Shown piece by piece: positions 15,814-25,402 of a stretch of 64,000 nucleotides of DNA. Each line of letters begins with the position of its first letter. The stretch's first letter is position 1. A program made the position numbers and the translations under genes. The notes under the pieces are model-generated. The model ran no database searches. It had not been told where the DNA came from and worked only from the letters and a program-made list of their open reading frames with translations. Source of the stretch: Streptomyces cynarae (GTDB taxonomy: Bacteria > Actinomycetota > Actinomycetes > Streptomycetales > Streptomycetaceae); the NCBI RefSeq assembly GCF_025642135.1, contig NZ_CP106793.1, forward strand, positions 4,840,001-4,904,000. The letters run 5' to 3'.

Positions 15814-17769
15814 TCAGTCCTCGCTCGGTGCCGCCGGGAGCTTGGCCTGGATGAGGTCCATCACCGTCGAGTCCGTGAGCGTAGTGACGTCGCCGAGCTG
15901 GCGGTTCTCCGCGACATCGCGCAGCAGGCGCCGCATGATCTTGCCGGAGCGGGTCTTCGGCAGCTCCGCCACCGGCAGGATCCGCTTGGGCTTGGCGATC
16001 GGGCCGAGCGTGGTGCCCACGTGGTTGCGCAGCTCCGCCACCAGGTCCTCGGTCTCCGCGGCCGTACCGCGCAGGATCACGAAGGCGACGATCGCCTGGC
16101 CCGTCGTCTCGTCCGCCGCGCCGACGACGGCCGCCTCGGCGACCGACGGGTGCGAGACGAGGGCCGACTCCACCTCGGTGGTGGAGATGTTGTGCCCGGA
16201 CACCAGCATCACGTCGTCCACGCGGCCGAGCAGCCAGATGTCGCCGTCGTCGTCCTTCTTGGCGCCGTCACCGGCGAAGTACCTGCCCTCGAACCGCGAC
16301 CAGTAGGTGTCGATGAAGCGCTGGTCGTCGCCCCAGATGGTGCGCAGCATCGACGGCCACGGCTCGGTGAGCACCAGATAGCCGCCGCCTCCGTTCGGCA
16401 CCTCGTTCGCCTCGTCGTCGACGACGGTCGCGGAGATGCCGGGCAGCGGCCGCTGCGCGGAGCCCGGCTTGGCCTCGGTCACGCCGGGCAGCGGGGAGAT
16501 CATGATCCCGCCGGTCTCGGTCTGCCACCAGGTGTCCACGACCGGCGTGCGGTCCCCGCCGATGTGCTTGCGGTACCAGATCCAGGCCTCGGGGTTGATC
16601 GGCTCACCGACGGAACCCAGCACCCTGAGCGAGGACAGGTCGAACTTCGCGGGGATGTCGTCGCCCCACTTCATGAACGTACGGATCGCGGTGGGCGCCG
16701 TGTACAGGATGGTGACCCCGTACTTCTGCACGATCTCCCAGAAGCGGCCCTGGTGCGGGGTGTCGGGCGTGCCCTCGTACATGACCTGGGTGGCGCCGTT
16801 GGCCAGCGGCCCGTAGACGATGTAGGAGTGCCCGGTGACCCAGCCGACGTCCGCCGTGCACCAGTACACGTCGGTCTCGGGCTTGAGGTCGAAGACGGCG
16901 TGGTGGGTGTACGCCACCTGGGTGAGGTAACCGCCGGAGGTGTGCAGGATGCCCTTCGGCTTACCCGTCGTACCGGACGTGTACAGGATGAACAACGGGT
17001 GCTCCGCCTCGAACGCCTCGGGCGTGTGCTCGGCGGACTGCCGGTCCACGAGCTCGTGCCACCAGACGTCCCGGCCCTCGCTCCAGGCGACCTCCTGGCC
17101 CGTACGGCGCACCACGAGCACGTGCTCGACGTTGTCCACGCGCGCCACCGCGTCGTCGACGGCCGGCTTGAGCGCGGACGGCTTGCCGCGCCGGTGGCCG
17201 CCGTCGGCGGTGATGACGACACGCGCGTCGGCGTCCTGGATGCGGGTGGCGAGCGCGTCCGCCGAGAAGCCGCCGAAGACTACGGAGTGGGCCGCGCCGA
17301 TGCGCGCGCAGGCCAGCATCGCGATCGCGGTCTCGGGGATCATCGGCATGTAGACGGCGACCCGGTCGCCCTTGCGGACACCCAGCTCGAGGAGGGCGTT
17401 CGCGGCCTTGGAGACCTCGTCCTTGAGCTCGGCGTAGGTGATCGAGCGGCTGTCGCCGGGCTCGCCCTCGAAGTGGATGGCGACGCGGTCGCCCAGACCC
17501 GCCTCGACGTGCCGGTCGACGCAGTTGTACGCGACGTTGAGTGCGCCGTCCTTGAACCACTTGGCGAACGGCGGGTTCGACCAGTCCAGCGTCTCGGAAG
17601 GCTCCTTGGCCCAGGTCAGCCGGCGGGCCTGCTCGGCCCAGAAGCCGAGCCTGTCAGCCTTGGCCTGTTCGTACGCCTCTGCCGTGACGTTGGCGTGTGC
17701 GGCCAGGTCGGCGGGGGGCGCGAACCTGCGTTCTTCCTTGAGCAGGTTGGCCAGGCTTTCGTTGCTCAC
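15814..17769 (-). CDS. acsA: Acetyl-CoA synthetase
   Basis: A 651-residue AMP-forming acetyl-CoA synthetase (acetate + ATP + CoA to acetyl-CoA). The adenylate-forming signature [18 protein letters not shown], the acetate-pocket segment [16 protein letters not shown] and the C-terminal [14 protein letters not shown] are present; the Lys in the last is the usual acetylation-regulated catalytic residue. The GTG start at 17769 has AGGGAGA upstream and yields [16 protein letters not shown], the standard opening. A DasR-like operator lies ~90 bases upstream. It is adjacent to nhaA but separated by a hairpin, so it is probably transcribed alone. Confidence 0.96.
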   Translation of the reverse strand: MSNESLANLLKEERRFAPPADLAAHANVTAEAYEQAKADRLGFWAEQARRLTWAKEPSETLDWSNPPFAKWFKDGALNVAYNCVDRHVEAGLGDRVAIHFEGEPGDSRSITYAELKDEVSKAANALLELGVRKGDRVAVYMPMIPETAIAMLACARIGAAHSVVFGGFSADALATRIQDADARVVITADGGHRRGKPSALKPAVDDAVARVDNVEHVLVVRRTGQEVAWSEGRDVWWHELVDRQSAEHTPEAFEAEHPLFILYTSGTTGKPKGILHTSGGYLTQVAYTHHAVFDLKPETDVYWCTADVGWVTGHSYIVYGPLANGATQVMYEGTPDTPHQGRFWEIVQKYGVTILYTAPTAIRTFMKWGDDIPAKFDLSSLRVLGSVGEPINPEAWIWYRKHIGGDRTPVVDTWWQTETGGIMISPLPGVTEAKPGSAQRPLPGISATVVDDEANEVPNGGGGYLVLTEPWPSMLRTIWGDDQRFIDTYWSRFEGRYFAGDGAKKDDDGDIWLLGRVDDVMLVSGHNISTTEVESALVSHPSVAEAAVVGAADETTGQAIVAFVILRGTAAETEDLVAELRNHVGTTLGPIAKPKRILPVAELPKTRSGKIMRRLLRDVAENRQLGDVTTLTDSTVMDLIQAKLPAAPSED

Positions 17770-17854
17770 GACATCTCCCTTTCCCAGGGTGTCCGTTGTG
17801 TCCCAGGCCACAGCTCACCAGACCGGAGGGCTCGGTGACAAGGGCCGACCGGAA

Positions 17855-17870
17855 AATGGTTTAGACCTGT
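17855..17870. promoter_or_regulatory. DasR (dre)-like operator upstream of acsA
   Basis: AATGGTTTAGACCTGT matches the core TGGTYTAGACCA of the DasR responsive element at 11 of 12 positions. It lies 86 bases upstream of the acsA start. DasR responds to amino-sugar metabolism, and N-acetylglucosamine breakdown releases acetate. Binding is inferred. Confidence 0.45.
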
Positions 17871-18050
17871 CGCGGTCCGCGGCCGGACGTTCTGCCCCGG
17901 ACTTTCTGCCTCAGGTCACGTGCCGGCCGCCCGCCCGGTTCACATGGCGGGTCCGTTCGGCGACGCATCTCACACTTGCCCGGAGGGGGTCCAGCGTGGA
18001 TCCGGAAGGGTCCGGAGGGAATCCAGGGGGTCCGGAGAGGGTGTCGTCAC

Positions 18051-18099
18051 GGTGGTGCGCGGCGCGGCGCGGACAGGCCCGTCCGCGCCGCGCACCACC
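18051..18099. terminator. Strong hairpin after the SulP-carbonic anhydrase gene
   Basis: A perfect 17-bp inverted repeat (18051-18067 with 18083-18099) encloses a 15-base loop, 7 bases after the stop of the minus-strand transporter gene. No U tract follows, but stem length makes it a likely terminator. Confidence 0.75.
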
Positions 18100-18105
18100 G
18101 CCGTG

Positions 18106-20490
18106 TCACGCCGGGTGGCGCAGGTCCCCGGCCGCTCCCACTCGGCTGAAGACGTCGTCGCCGCCCTCGGACGGGGCCAGCAGATACGCCTGGGCCTCGC
18201 CCACGTGGAAGTACATCCCGTGCAGTTCCAGCGTGCCCTCGCCGAGCGCACGGGCCACGGACTCGTGCGCCCGCAGATGCTCCAACTGCTGCACCACATT
18301 GGTCAGGCACAACTGTTCGATCGTGTCGGCGGGCTCACGCCCGGCGATCCGGGCCCACGGCCCCTCGTCGTCGGCCATACGCTCCAGGCTGGGCAGCCCG
18401 TGCCGCAGCCACCGCCTCAGCGGGGTCTGGGCGCCTTCCGCGTCCGAGGTGAGCAGGGCCTGCATCGCGCCGCACCCGGAGTGCCCGCACACCGTGATGG
18501 AGCGCACCTTGAGCACGTCGACCGCGTACTCGATGGCGGCCGCCACCGAATCGTCTCCGCTCTCCGCGCCTGGCAGCGGTACCAGGTTGCCGACATTGCG
18601 GACGACGAAGAGGTCGCCGGGCCCGCTGGAGGTGATCATCGAGGTGACGAGCCGGGAGTCGGCGCAGGTCAGGAACAGGTGCGACGGTCGCTGCCCCTCA
18701 CGCGCGAGACGGGCCAGCTCGCCGCGGACCAGCGGGGCGGTGTTCTGCTGGAAGGCGCTGATGCCGTGCGCGAGTTGCCGCCCGCTCGGTCCGGTGGCCT
18801 CGCCCGGCACCTCGGGGCCACCGCCTGCGGTCGCGGTCGGTGGGCTTTCGCACCGGTGGTTGCGCCATGGTGTCCAGGGCCGGCACCGGCATGCCGACGG
18901 CCCGGCGGACTCCCCGCCCGAGTCGGCCCGGGCCGAGCTCAGGGAGGGCATCGCGACCGGGGAGCCGTCCCGGGCGGTCAGGGCGACCGTGCCGCCCCGC
19001 GCGCGGTGGGTGCGCTGCCAGTCCTGCAGCGACTCGTGCGCAGCGTGGTCCATGAACGACCCGTCCAGCTCCACGACGGCCTCCGCCCCGGCGGGCACCA
19101 GGTGCAGTGTCCGGCTGAGCCGGGGAACCGCGAGGAACGTCAACTGGCCTCGCACGCGTACGTGATGGACTCCCTGCCGCTGCTCATGGGTGATGCGGGT
19201 GCGGGTGAGGCGGTGCAGCGCGACGGCGACGGCGGCTGCCACACCCAGCGCCACGCCCTGGAGGACGCCCAGGATGACGACGCCGAGTGCGGTGACGGCG
19301 TACACCAGCACCTCTCGGTGGCGGGTGACCGTGCGGATGTGGTGCAGGGACACCATCTGGATGCCGACGGCCATCACCAGTGCGGCGAGCGAGGCGAGGG
19401 GGATCAGTTCGAGCACCGGGACCATCAGCAGCGTGGCCACCACCACCCAAACACCGTGCAGCATCGTGGAGTTCCGGCTGATCGCTCCGGAGTTGACGTT
19501 CGCCGTACTTCTCACGGCGACGCCCGCGATCGGCAGTCCGCCGAGCGCTCCTGAGGCGATGTTCGCGGCGCCCTGGCCGAGCAGCTCGCGGTCCAGGTCG
19601 GAGCGGCCGAGGTGTGGATGGCGCCGGGCCGCCAGCTTGTCCACGGCGACGGCGCCGAGCAGGGACTGCACGCTGCACACCAGGGTGATGGTGAGGACGG
19701 CGGCGGCGATGCCGAGCGCCGGGCCCTCGGGCGCTCCGGCCAGGGCGTGGCTGCTCCAGGACGGCAGGTCGACCCTGGGCAGGGTCAGCCCGGCGAGCGA
19801 GGCGGTCGCGGTGGCGCCCGCCACGGAGACGAGCGGCGCCGGGACCCGGCGCAGCAGGTGCCCGGTCCGACCGGGAAGCCGTGGCCAGGCCAGGAGCAGG
19901 GCCAGGGTCAGCACGCTCACCGACACGGCCGCCGGGTGCAGGTGCGCCAACTGGGCGGGCAGCGCACGGAGGTTGTCGAGGACGGCGCTCTGCGGGGTGC
20001 CGCCGAGCACGATGTGCAACTGGGCGACGGCGATGGTGGCGCCGATGCCGGCGAGCATGCCGTGCACGATCGCGGGGCTCACCGCGAGCGCGGTGCGCGC
20101 CACGCGAAGGCAGCCGAGACCCAGTTGGGCGAGGCCGGCGAGGACGGTGACGGCGCATGTCGTCCGCCATCCGTAGCGGTGGATGAGGTCGGCGGTGACC
20201 ACGGTGAGGCCGGCGGCGGGGCCGCTGACCTGGAGCGGGCAGCCCCCGAACCGGCCGGCGACGATTCCGCCCACGGCCGCGGCGACCAGGCCGGCCTGGA
20301 GCGGGGCGCCGGTGGCGAGGGCGATGCCCAGGGACAGGGGGAGGGCGATCAGGAAGACGGCGAGGGAGGCGGACAGATCGGCGCCCGCGACGCGGAAGCG
20401 GCGGGGCGGGTCGGGTGGGGGGCTGTGGGGCGGGTGTACGCGCTTCGTCCGAGTCGAGTCGGCGGCGCGGGCGGGGACGCAGGCGGGCAT
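18106..20490 (-). CDS. SulP-family anion transporter fused to beta-carbonic anhydrase
   Basis: A 794-residue fusion. Residues ~35-430 form a SulP membrane domain with 10-12 hydrophobic segments (e.g. GPAAGLTVVTADLI and ANIASGALGGLPIAG). Residues ~455-545 are a STAS-like domain. A Pro/Gly/Cys-rich linker follows, then a beta-carbonic anhydrase (~595-780) with zinc ligands in TCADSRL and CGHSGCGAM. The natural reading is bicarbonate uptake coupled to CO2/bicarbonate conversion. GGAGGAG eight bases upstream fixes the ATG at 20490. It is divergent from the deacetylase lipoprotein. Such fusions are known in actinobacteria; the transported anion has not been shown from sequence. Confidence 0.9.
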   Translation of the reverse strand: MPACVPARAADSTRTKRVHPPHSPPPDPPRRFRVAGADLSASLAVFLIALPLSLGIALATGAPLQAGLVAAAVGGIVAGRFGGCPLQVSGPAAGLTVVTADLIHRYGWRTTCAVTVLAGLAQLGLGCLRVARTALAVSPAIVHGMLAGIGATIAVAQLHIVLGGTPQSAVLDNLRALPAQLAHLHPAAVSVSVLTLALLLAWPRLPGRTGHLLRRVPAPLVSVAGATATASLAGLTLPRVDLPSWSSHALAGAPEGPALGIAAAVLTITLVCSVQSLLGAVAVDKLAARRHPHLGRSDLDRELLGQGAANIASGALGGLPIAGVAVRSTANVNSGAISRNSTMLHGVWVVVATLLMVPVLELIPLASLAALVMAVGIQMVSLHHIRTVTRHREVLVYAVTALGVVILGVLQGVALGVAAAVAVALHRLTRTRITHEQRQGVHHVRVRGQLTFLAVPRLSRTLHLVPAGAEAVVELDGSFMDHAAHESLQDWQRTHRARGGTVALTARDGSPVAMPSLSSARADSGGESAGPSACRCRPWTPWRNHRCESPPTATAGGGPEVPGEATGPSGRQLAHGISAFQQNTAPLVRGELARLAREGQRPSHLFLTCADSRLVTSMITSSGPGDLFVVRNVGNLVPLPGAESGDDSVAAAIEYAVDVLKVRSITVCGHSGCGAMQALLTSDAEGAQTPLRRWLRHGLPSLERMADDEGPWARIAGREPADTIEQLCLTNVVQQLEHLRAHESVARALGEGTLELHGMYFHVGEAQAYLLAPSEGGDDVFSRVGAAGDLRHPA

Positions 20491-20837
20491 GGTCCCGTCT
20501 CCTCCGGTGCGGCGCGGTCGCGGATTGGTGGCCCCGGCTGGGGCCAGGGGTCGGGCGCGGCCGTGGGTCACGGCGTAAGCGGCGGGATGTCTCACTGCTT
20601 CGGTAAATGGATCGTAATGGACGGTAAAGGAAAGGTATCTGATATGGGGGCAAATGGGGCATCTAATCACTCAAAAGGGTGAAGCGGTTATTTCATCGGC
20701 TTGTCATACAAATTTCCTTCGGTGTTCCGTGCGACCTTGGCTTGGCCGCGCGGGCGCACGGGCTTTCCGCTTGTGTCTGCCGCGTCGCACCACACCTGCT
20801 CAGCGTGGCCCGACCGAAGGAAGAAGGTGGGTGGAAG
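20491..20837. promoter_or_regulatory. AT-rich divergent promoter region
   Basis: The 347 bases between the SulP fusion and the deacetylase contain a stretch unusually rich in A and T for this window (about 20588-20725). It probably holds promoters for both divergent genes. I cannot assign exact -35/-10 boxes with confidence. Confidence 0.5.
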
Positions 20838-22142
20838 ATGACCGCCACCCCGAGAACCGCCACCCCGAGAACCGGAACCCCCTCCCGCAGGACCGCCACG
20901 GGCGTCGCCCTGGCCGCCGCCTGCGCCACCGCGCTGGCCGGCTGTTCCCTCGGACCGGCCCGTTCCGAGCAGAGTCCGCGCAAGGGGGCCGGTGCCGGTG
21001 CCGGGGCTCCGGGCAGCGCGGTCCGCCTGATCGGCGACGGCTCCACCGCCTACACGGGCGCCCAGCCGCACCTGGCCAGACCCGAGCGGCTGAGGCCCGG
21101 TCGGAAGCCCCCGCAGTTCGTGGTCTTCTCGTGGGACGGGGCCGGTGAGGACAGCCAGAAGCTCTTCTCGCACTTCCGCGAGGTCGCCAGGGCCAACAAC
21201 GCGACGATGACGTTCTTCCTGAGCGGTGTGTACATGCTGCCCGAGGAGAAACGCGACCTGTACCGGCCGCCGCAGCACTCGCCGGGCCGCTCGGACATCG
21301 GCTTCAACGACGAGAAGGGCATCAAGGACACCGTCGAGCAACTGCGGCTGGCGTGGCTCGAGGGCAACGAGATCGGCACCCACTTCAACGGGCACTTCTG
21401 CGGCCCCGAGGGCGGGGTCGGCCAGTGGTCTGTGGAGGAGTGGAAGGACGAGATCGCCCAGGCCAAGGCGTTCGTGAAGTCCTGGAAGACGAACTCCGGC
21501 CTGAAACAGGAGCCTTCGCTTCCCTTCGACTACGACAAGGAGCTCATCGGTGGCCGCACCCCGTGTCTGGAGGGGCAGCAGAACTTCATGAAAGCGGCCC
21601 GTGAGCTGGGTTTCCGATACGACACCTCCGGCGTCGACGAGCAGGTCTGGCCGAAGAAGAAGGAGGGGCTGTGGGACCTGTCGATGCAGCTCGTGCCCTT
21701 CCCGGGACACACCTACGAGCAGTTGACCATGGACTACAACTTCATGGTCAACCAGTCGGGCACCCAGACCCAGGGAGACCCCGACAAGTTCGAGGAGTGG
21801 GGCGACCAGATGCGGGACGGCCTCTACAAGGGCTTCCGGCGGGCGTACGACGGGAACCGCGCGCCCCTGATCATCGGCAACCACTTCGAGTCCTGGAACG
21901 GCGGCACCTACATGCGTGCCGTTCAGCGGGTCGTCGAGCACGTGTGCAGCGAGCCCGAGGTGCGCTGCGTCTCGTTCCGCCAACTCGTCGACTGGCTGGA
22001 CGCACAGGATCCGCAGGTCCTGGAGAAACTGCGCACCCTGAAGGTGGGGCAGGCCCCTGCCGAGGGCTGGGAAAGCTTCCTGGCCTCGTCACCGGCCCCG
22101 GCACCGAGGGGGGTGCCGGGAGCACCGCCGGCCAAGCGGTAG
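20838..22142 (+). CDS. Lipoprotein with polysaccharide deacetylase-like domain
   Basis: A 434-residue exported protein. A basic N-terminus and hydrophobic segment end in the lipobox LAGC (about residue 35), so it should be lipid-anchored outside the membrane. The main domain has FSWDGAGEDSQKLFSHF near residue 97 and GNEIGTHFNGHFCGPEGG near 175, which resemble the metal-binding Asp and His motifs of NodB-type (CE4) carbohydrate deacetylases, though the usual DDG motif reads WDG. The last 30 residues are Pro/Ala-rich. I use the ATG preceded by AGGTGG; the reading frame is open further upstream without a signal. Substrate could be a wall or exopolysaccharide; activity is unproven because the first Asp motif is altered. 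Confidence 0.8.
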   Translation: MTATPRTATPRTGTPSRRTATGVALAAACATALAGCSLGPARSEQSPRKGAGAGAGAPGSAVRLIGDGSTAYTGAQPHLARPERLRPGRKPPQFVVFSWDGAGEDSQKLFSHFREVARANNATMTFFLSGVYMLPEEKRDLYRPPQHSPGRSDIGFNDEKGIKDTVEQLRLAWLEGNEIGTHFNGHFCGPEGGVGQWSVEEWKDEIAQAKAFVKSWKTNSGLKQEPSLPFDYDKELIGGRTPCLEGQQNFMKAARELGFRYDTSGVDEQVWPKKKEGLWDLSMQLVPFPGHTYEQLTMDYNFMVNQSGTQTQGDPDKFEEWGDQMRDGLYKGFRRAYDGNRAPLIIGNHFESWNGGTYMRAVQRVVEHVCSEPEVRCVSFRQLVDWLDAQDPQVLEKLRTLKVGQAPAEGWESFLASSPAPAPRGVPGAPPAKR

Positions 22143-22158
22143 ACGGGGCGGCCGTCGC

Positions 22159-23139
22159 TCACACCGCGGCCGTCAGGGCCTCGCTGAGCACGAAGCCCGG
22201 GTCGATCTGGGCCGCAAGGTCCGCACCCGTGCGCTCGTTTCCCCAACTGGTCGCGTTCTTCCGGTGGAAATGCGCCATCTGACGTGTGTACCGCTCCCAG
22301 TCGCGCAGTTCGTACGTCGCGTCGGCGGCCGCCTGGAGCATGCGAAGGGAGCGGCGGCTCGCATCCTCCAGGGACTCGAACCGGGGCGGGCGGCCCTTCT
22401 CCATGGACCGCACCCAGTCCGAGTGCCCCACCGTCACCAGCAGGTCGTCACCCACGTGGGCGCGGAGGAAGTCGATGTCGTCCGTGCCCTGCACCTTGTT
22501 GCCGACGACCCTCAGGATGACCCCGTAGTCCCGCGCGTACTCCTTGTACTGGCGGTAGACGGAAACCCCCTTCCGGGTCGGCTCGGCGACCAGGAACGTC
22601 ATGTCGAAGCGGGTGAACATGCCGGAGGCGAAGGAATCCGAGCCCGCCGTCATGTCGACCACCACGTACTCGTCGCGGCCGTCCACCAGGTGGTTCAGGC
22701 ACAGCTCCACCGCTCCCGTCTTGGAGTGGTAGCAGGCGACCCCCAGGTCGGCGTCCGTGAATGAGCCGGTGACCATCAGACGGACGGTGCCGCCGTCGAG
22801 CTCCACCGGATGCGCGCAGGCGTCGTAGACCGGGTTGTCCTCCCGCACGCGCAGCAGCCGCGACCCCTCCCCGGGGGGCGTGGTCTTGATCATCGTCTCG
22901 GGGGAGGCGATCCGCGGATTGGTACCGCGCAGATAGTCCTTGATCATCGGCAGCCGTTCGCCCATGGCGGGCAGTGCCGCGGCCTCGTCCTCGTCGAGCC
23001 CGAGCGCGGGCCCGAGGTGTTGGTTGATGTCCGCGTCGATGGCGATGACGGGCGCACCGGCGGCGGCGAGATGGCGGATGAACAGGGAGGACAGGGTGGT
23101 CTTGCCACTGCCGCCCTTCCCCACGAAAGCAATTTTCAT
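22159..23139 (-). CDS. CooC/MinD-like P-loop ATPase
   Basis: A 326-residue SIMIBI-class ATPase starting MKIAFVGKGGSGKTTLSS, with the signature lysine of the deviant Walker A motif. It also has IDADINQHLGPALGL and a switch motif VVDMTAGSDSFASG. The closest family type is CooC, which delivers metal to carbon monoxide dehydrogenase, but no such enzyme is nearby, so the client is unknown. No Shine-Dalgarno precedes the ATG; GTG two codons upstream is an alternative and the message may have a very short leader. It is divergent from the Fic-like gene with only 100 bases between them. Confidence 0.83.
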   Translation of the reverse strand: MKIAFVGKGGSGKTTLSSLFIRHLAAAGAPVIAIDADINQHLGPALGLDEDEAAALPAMGERLPMIKDYLRGTNPRIASPETMIKTTPPGEGSRLLRVREDNPVYDACAHPVELDGGTVRLMVTGSFTDADLGVACYHSKTGAVELCLNHLVDGRDEYVVVDMTAGSDSFASGMFTRFDMTFLVAEPTRKGVSVYRQYKEYARDYGVILRVVGNKVQGTDDIDFLRAHVGDDLLVTVGHSDWVRSMEKGRPPRFESLEDASRRSLRMLQAAADATYELRDWERYTRQMAHFHRKNATSWGNERTGADLAAQIDPGFVLSEALTAAV

Positions 23140-23238
23140 ATTCACGAAGAGTAGCGTCGCAGTAGCTGTCCGTGGCATGCCTGTGGAAAGAAGACCACCC
23201 CTTCGAAGGAGGGGGCCCGGGTGCGTAGGGTCGTACCC

Positions 23239-24063
23239 ATGAGTACGACAGGTGCGTCCGCCGACCCGCTGGCGGCCCTTGGGGCGCTGCCCGGGGTCGC
23301 CGAGTCCGTGGAATCCGTGCGCAAGGCCGTGGACCGGGTCTACGGGCACCGGGTCATGCGGCGCCGCAGCAATGAGATCACCTCCGAGGCGGCGCTGCGT
23401 GGCGCGCGCGGCTCGGCCGCGCTGTCCGGCGCCGACTGGGCCTTGGAGGAGGTGCGGCGGCGCACCGACTTCAGCGCTGAGGACGGCGCCCGTACGGTCG
23501 GGGCCGCGCTGCGGCTGACCGCCGAGGCGGGGCAGCTGCTGTCCATCTGGCGGCAGTCACCCCTGCGGGTGCTCGCGCGGCTGCATCTGGTGGCGGCAGC
23601 GGATCCCGACCCGCGTGTGGGTCGCCCCCGGCAGGACGGCGAGGGCGTCGACGAGCCGCTGGTCGAGCTGCCGCTGCCGGACGCGGCCGAGGTCTCCGGC
23701 CGTCTCGAGGGACTCTCCGAGCTGATCATCGCGGGCGGCTCCGCGCCCGCGCTCGTGACCGCCGCCGTGGTACACGGCGAACTGCTCGCCCTGCGTCCCT
23801 TCGTGTCCCACAACGGTCTAGTCGCCCGCGCGGCGCAGCGCATCGTCCTGGTGGGGAGCGGACTCGACCCCAAGGCGGTCTGCGCGGCGGAGGTGGGCCA
23901 CGCGGAACTGGGCCGGGCCGCCTACGTCGCCGCCCTGGACGGCTACGTGTCCGGCACCCCGGAGGGCATGGCGGCCTGGATCGCCCACTGCGCAAAGGCG
24001 GTCGAACTCGGCGTACGCGAGTCGACGGCGGTCTGCGAGGCGCTGCAGCGCGGGGCCGCTTAG
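23239..24063 (+). CDS. Fic/DOC-like protein with degenerate motif
   Basis: A 274-residue mostly helical protein. The segment LLALRPFVSHNGLVARAAQR resembles the Fic core HPFxxGNGRxxR but lacks the initial His and the GNG glycine, so AMP-transfer activity is doubtful. Orthologues in Streptomyces are often labelled 'oxidoreductase' with no basis I can see here. The residues TSEAALRGARGSAALSGADW near the N-terminus match the substrate-binding or inhibitory segment layout of Fic proteins. A GGAGGGGG stretch lies 25 bases upstream. In S. coelicolor this position is SCO3559, from memory. Confidence 0.65.
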   Translation: MSTTGASADPLAALGALPGVAESVESVRKAVDRVYGHRVMRRRSNEITSEAALRGARGSAALSGADWALEEVRRRTDFSAEDGARTVGAALRLTAEAGQLLSIWRQSPLRVLARLHLVAAADPDPRVGRPRQDGEGVDEPLVELPLPDAAEVSGRLEGLSELIIAGGSAPALVTAAVVHGELLALRPFVSHNGLVARAAQRIVLVGSGLDPKAVCAAEVGHAELGRAAYVAALDGYVSGTPEGMAAWIAHCAKAVELGVRESTAVCEALQRGAA

Positions 24064-24072
24064 GGATGGGAA

Positions 24073-24093
24073 AAGGCCCCCTCGGGGGGCCTT
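24073..24093. terminator. Rho-independent-like hairpin after the Fic-like gene
   Basis: AAGGCCCCC-TCG-GGGGGCCTT gives a perfect 9-bp stem starting 10 bases after the stop codon. It probably ends transcription of the upstream gene. Confidence 0.75.
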
Positions 24094-24104
24094 CGGCAAT
24101 GGTT

Positions 24105-24411
24105 GCGGCGGTACGAAGTCTCGTACCGCCGCTGGCATGTTCACCGAGTTACCAAGCGTCCTCGATGGTCGCCCATCAGGTCGGGAACTTTGCCCGTCAC
24201 CTGGTGCGGCTGGCCCGTAATCGACGGGTCGACGTCGCGTGGGTGCCCGGTGTTCATGCTCGGTCCGTGGGGCCAATTGCGTTTAAAAGGTGATCCTTTC
24301 GGATGTCCTTTGGTCTCGCGGGCCGTTAACCCCTTTGTACTCCAGGGCACGGACAAGCGGAAGCCCTTGATGCAGTTCTTTACTTTTACGTTCAAAAAGG
24401 TGTGAATCGGA
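24105..24411. ncRNA. Structured non-coding region; possible 6S-like RNA locus
   Basis: This 300-base convergent gap is AT-richer than its surroundings and holds several inverted repeats. A perfect 12-bp hairpin is at 24105-24132, a GCCCGT/ACGGGT hairpin is near 24213-24228, and AAAGG...CCTTT with inner GATCC/GGAT is at 24286-24311. No protein is supported. In S. coelicolor the gap between SCO3558 and SCO3559 is where I recall a 6S-like RNA (scr3559), and these are the same flanking genes. If transcribed on the minus strand, the 12-bp hairpin would be its terminator. Strand and ends cannot be set from sequence alone. Confidence 0.4.
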
Positions 24412-24443
24412 CGGGAATGTGCTTCTCCGGGGCGTCCGGACAT

Positions 24444-25268
24444 TCACACCAGGGGTGCGCGGCGCCGGCTCGCGTACCAGACGAGTCCAGCCGTGGCCGC
24501 CGCCGCGCCTATCGCCGCCACCGCGAGGAGCGCGGGGCGCGGCGGCACCGACAACCGCTGCTTCAGCCGCACCGGGCGGTGGAAGTCGAGAATCGGCCAT
24601 CCTCGCGCGAGTGCCTCGCGGCGCAGCGCCCGGTCGGGGTTCACGGCGTGCGGATGGCCGACGGCCTCCAGCATCGGCAGGTCGGTGATCGAGTCGCTGT
24701 ACGCGTAGCAGCGCGCCAGGTCGTATCCCTCCGACTCCGCCAGTTCCCTGACCGCCTCCGCCTTCGTCGGCCCGTAGGCGTAGTACTCCACCTCGCCCGT
24801 GAAGCAGCCGTCGTCGCCCACGACCATCCGGGTCGCCACCACCCGGTCCGCGCCGAGCAGTTCGCCGATCGGCTCGACGACCTCGGCGCCCGACGTGGAC
24901 ACGATCACCACGTCGCGCCCGTTGCCGTGGTGCTCCTCGATGAGGGAGGCGGCCTCGTCGTAGATGATCGGGTCGATCAGGTCGTGGAGCGTCTCGGCGA
25001 CGATCTCCTTCACCTGCCGGACGTTCCAGCCGCGGCACATCGCGGACAGGTACTCCCGCATCCGCTCCATCTGGTCGTGGTCGGCGCCGCCCACCAGGAA
25101 CACGAACTGGGCATATGCGGTACGCAACGCCGCCCTGCGGTTGATCAGTCCCCCTTGGTAGAAGGACTTGCCGAAGGTGAGAGTGCTCGACTTCGCAATG
25201 ACCGTCTTGTCCAGGTCAAAGAAGGCCGCTGTGCGGGGCAAGGAGTGGTTTTCCACGGGCCTGAGCAT
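24444..25268 (-). CDS. HAD-IB family phosphatase with C-terminal membrane anchor
   Basis: A 274-residue haloacid dehalogenase-type hydrolase of the SerB-like subclass IB. The nucleophile motif FFDLDKTVI (Asp18, Asp20), the Ser motif VIVSTSGAEVVEPI and the acidic motif YSDSITDLPML are present. A hydrophobic segment (LLAVAAIGAAAATAGLVWYA) near the end suggests anchoring in the membrane with the enzyme in the cytoplasm. The start is uncertain: ATG at 25268 or GTG four codons later (VENHSLPRTAAFF), and neither has a strong ribosome site. It is divergent from the tad operon, the same arrangement as Rv3661 and Rv3660c in M. tuberculosis. Substrate unknown. Confidence 0.85.
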   Translation of the reverse strand: MLRPVENHSLPRTAAFFDLDKTVIAKSSTLTFGKSFYQGGLINRRAALRTAYAQFVFLVGGADHDQMERMREYLSAMCRGWNVRQVKEIVAETLHDLIDPIIYDEAASLIEEHHGNGRDVVIVSTSGAEVVEPIGELLGADRVVATRMVVGDDGCFTGEVEYYAYGPTKAEAVRELAESEGYDLARCYAYSDSITDLPMLEAVGHPHAVNPDRALRREALARGWPILDFHRPVRLKQRLSVPPRPALLAVAAIGAAAATAGLVWYASRRRAPLV

Positions 25269-25402
25269 AGGGGCCCACCATTCGGCGTAAGGTGGGGCGT
25301 GTGGGTTTGCCTGAGAGGGCTCTCGGGTACACCATGGAAGTCACGGATCGTTCGCGACCGTGCTAACCCGGCCCGACTCCTCCCCCCCGAGTCGGCCGTG
25401 GG

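Noticed and set aside
24141..24443. 100-residue minus-strand ORF in the Fic-HAD gap
   Set aside because: Codon use does not show the strong GC bias of real genes in the window and there is no ribosome site; a structured RNA region fits better.
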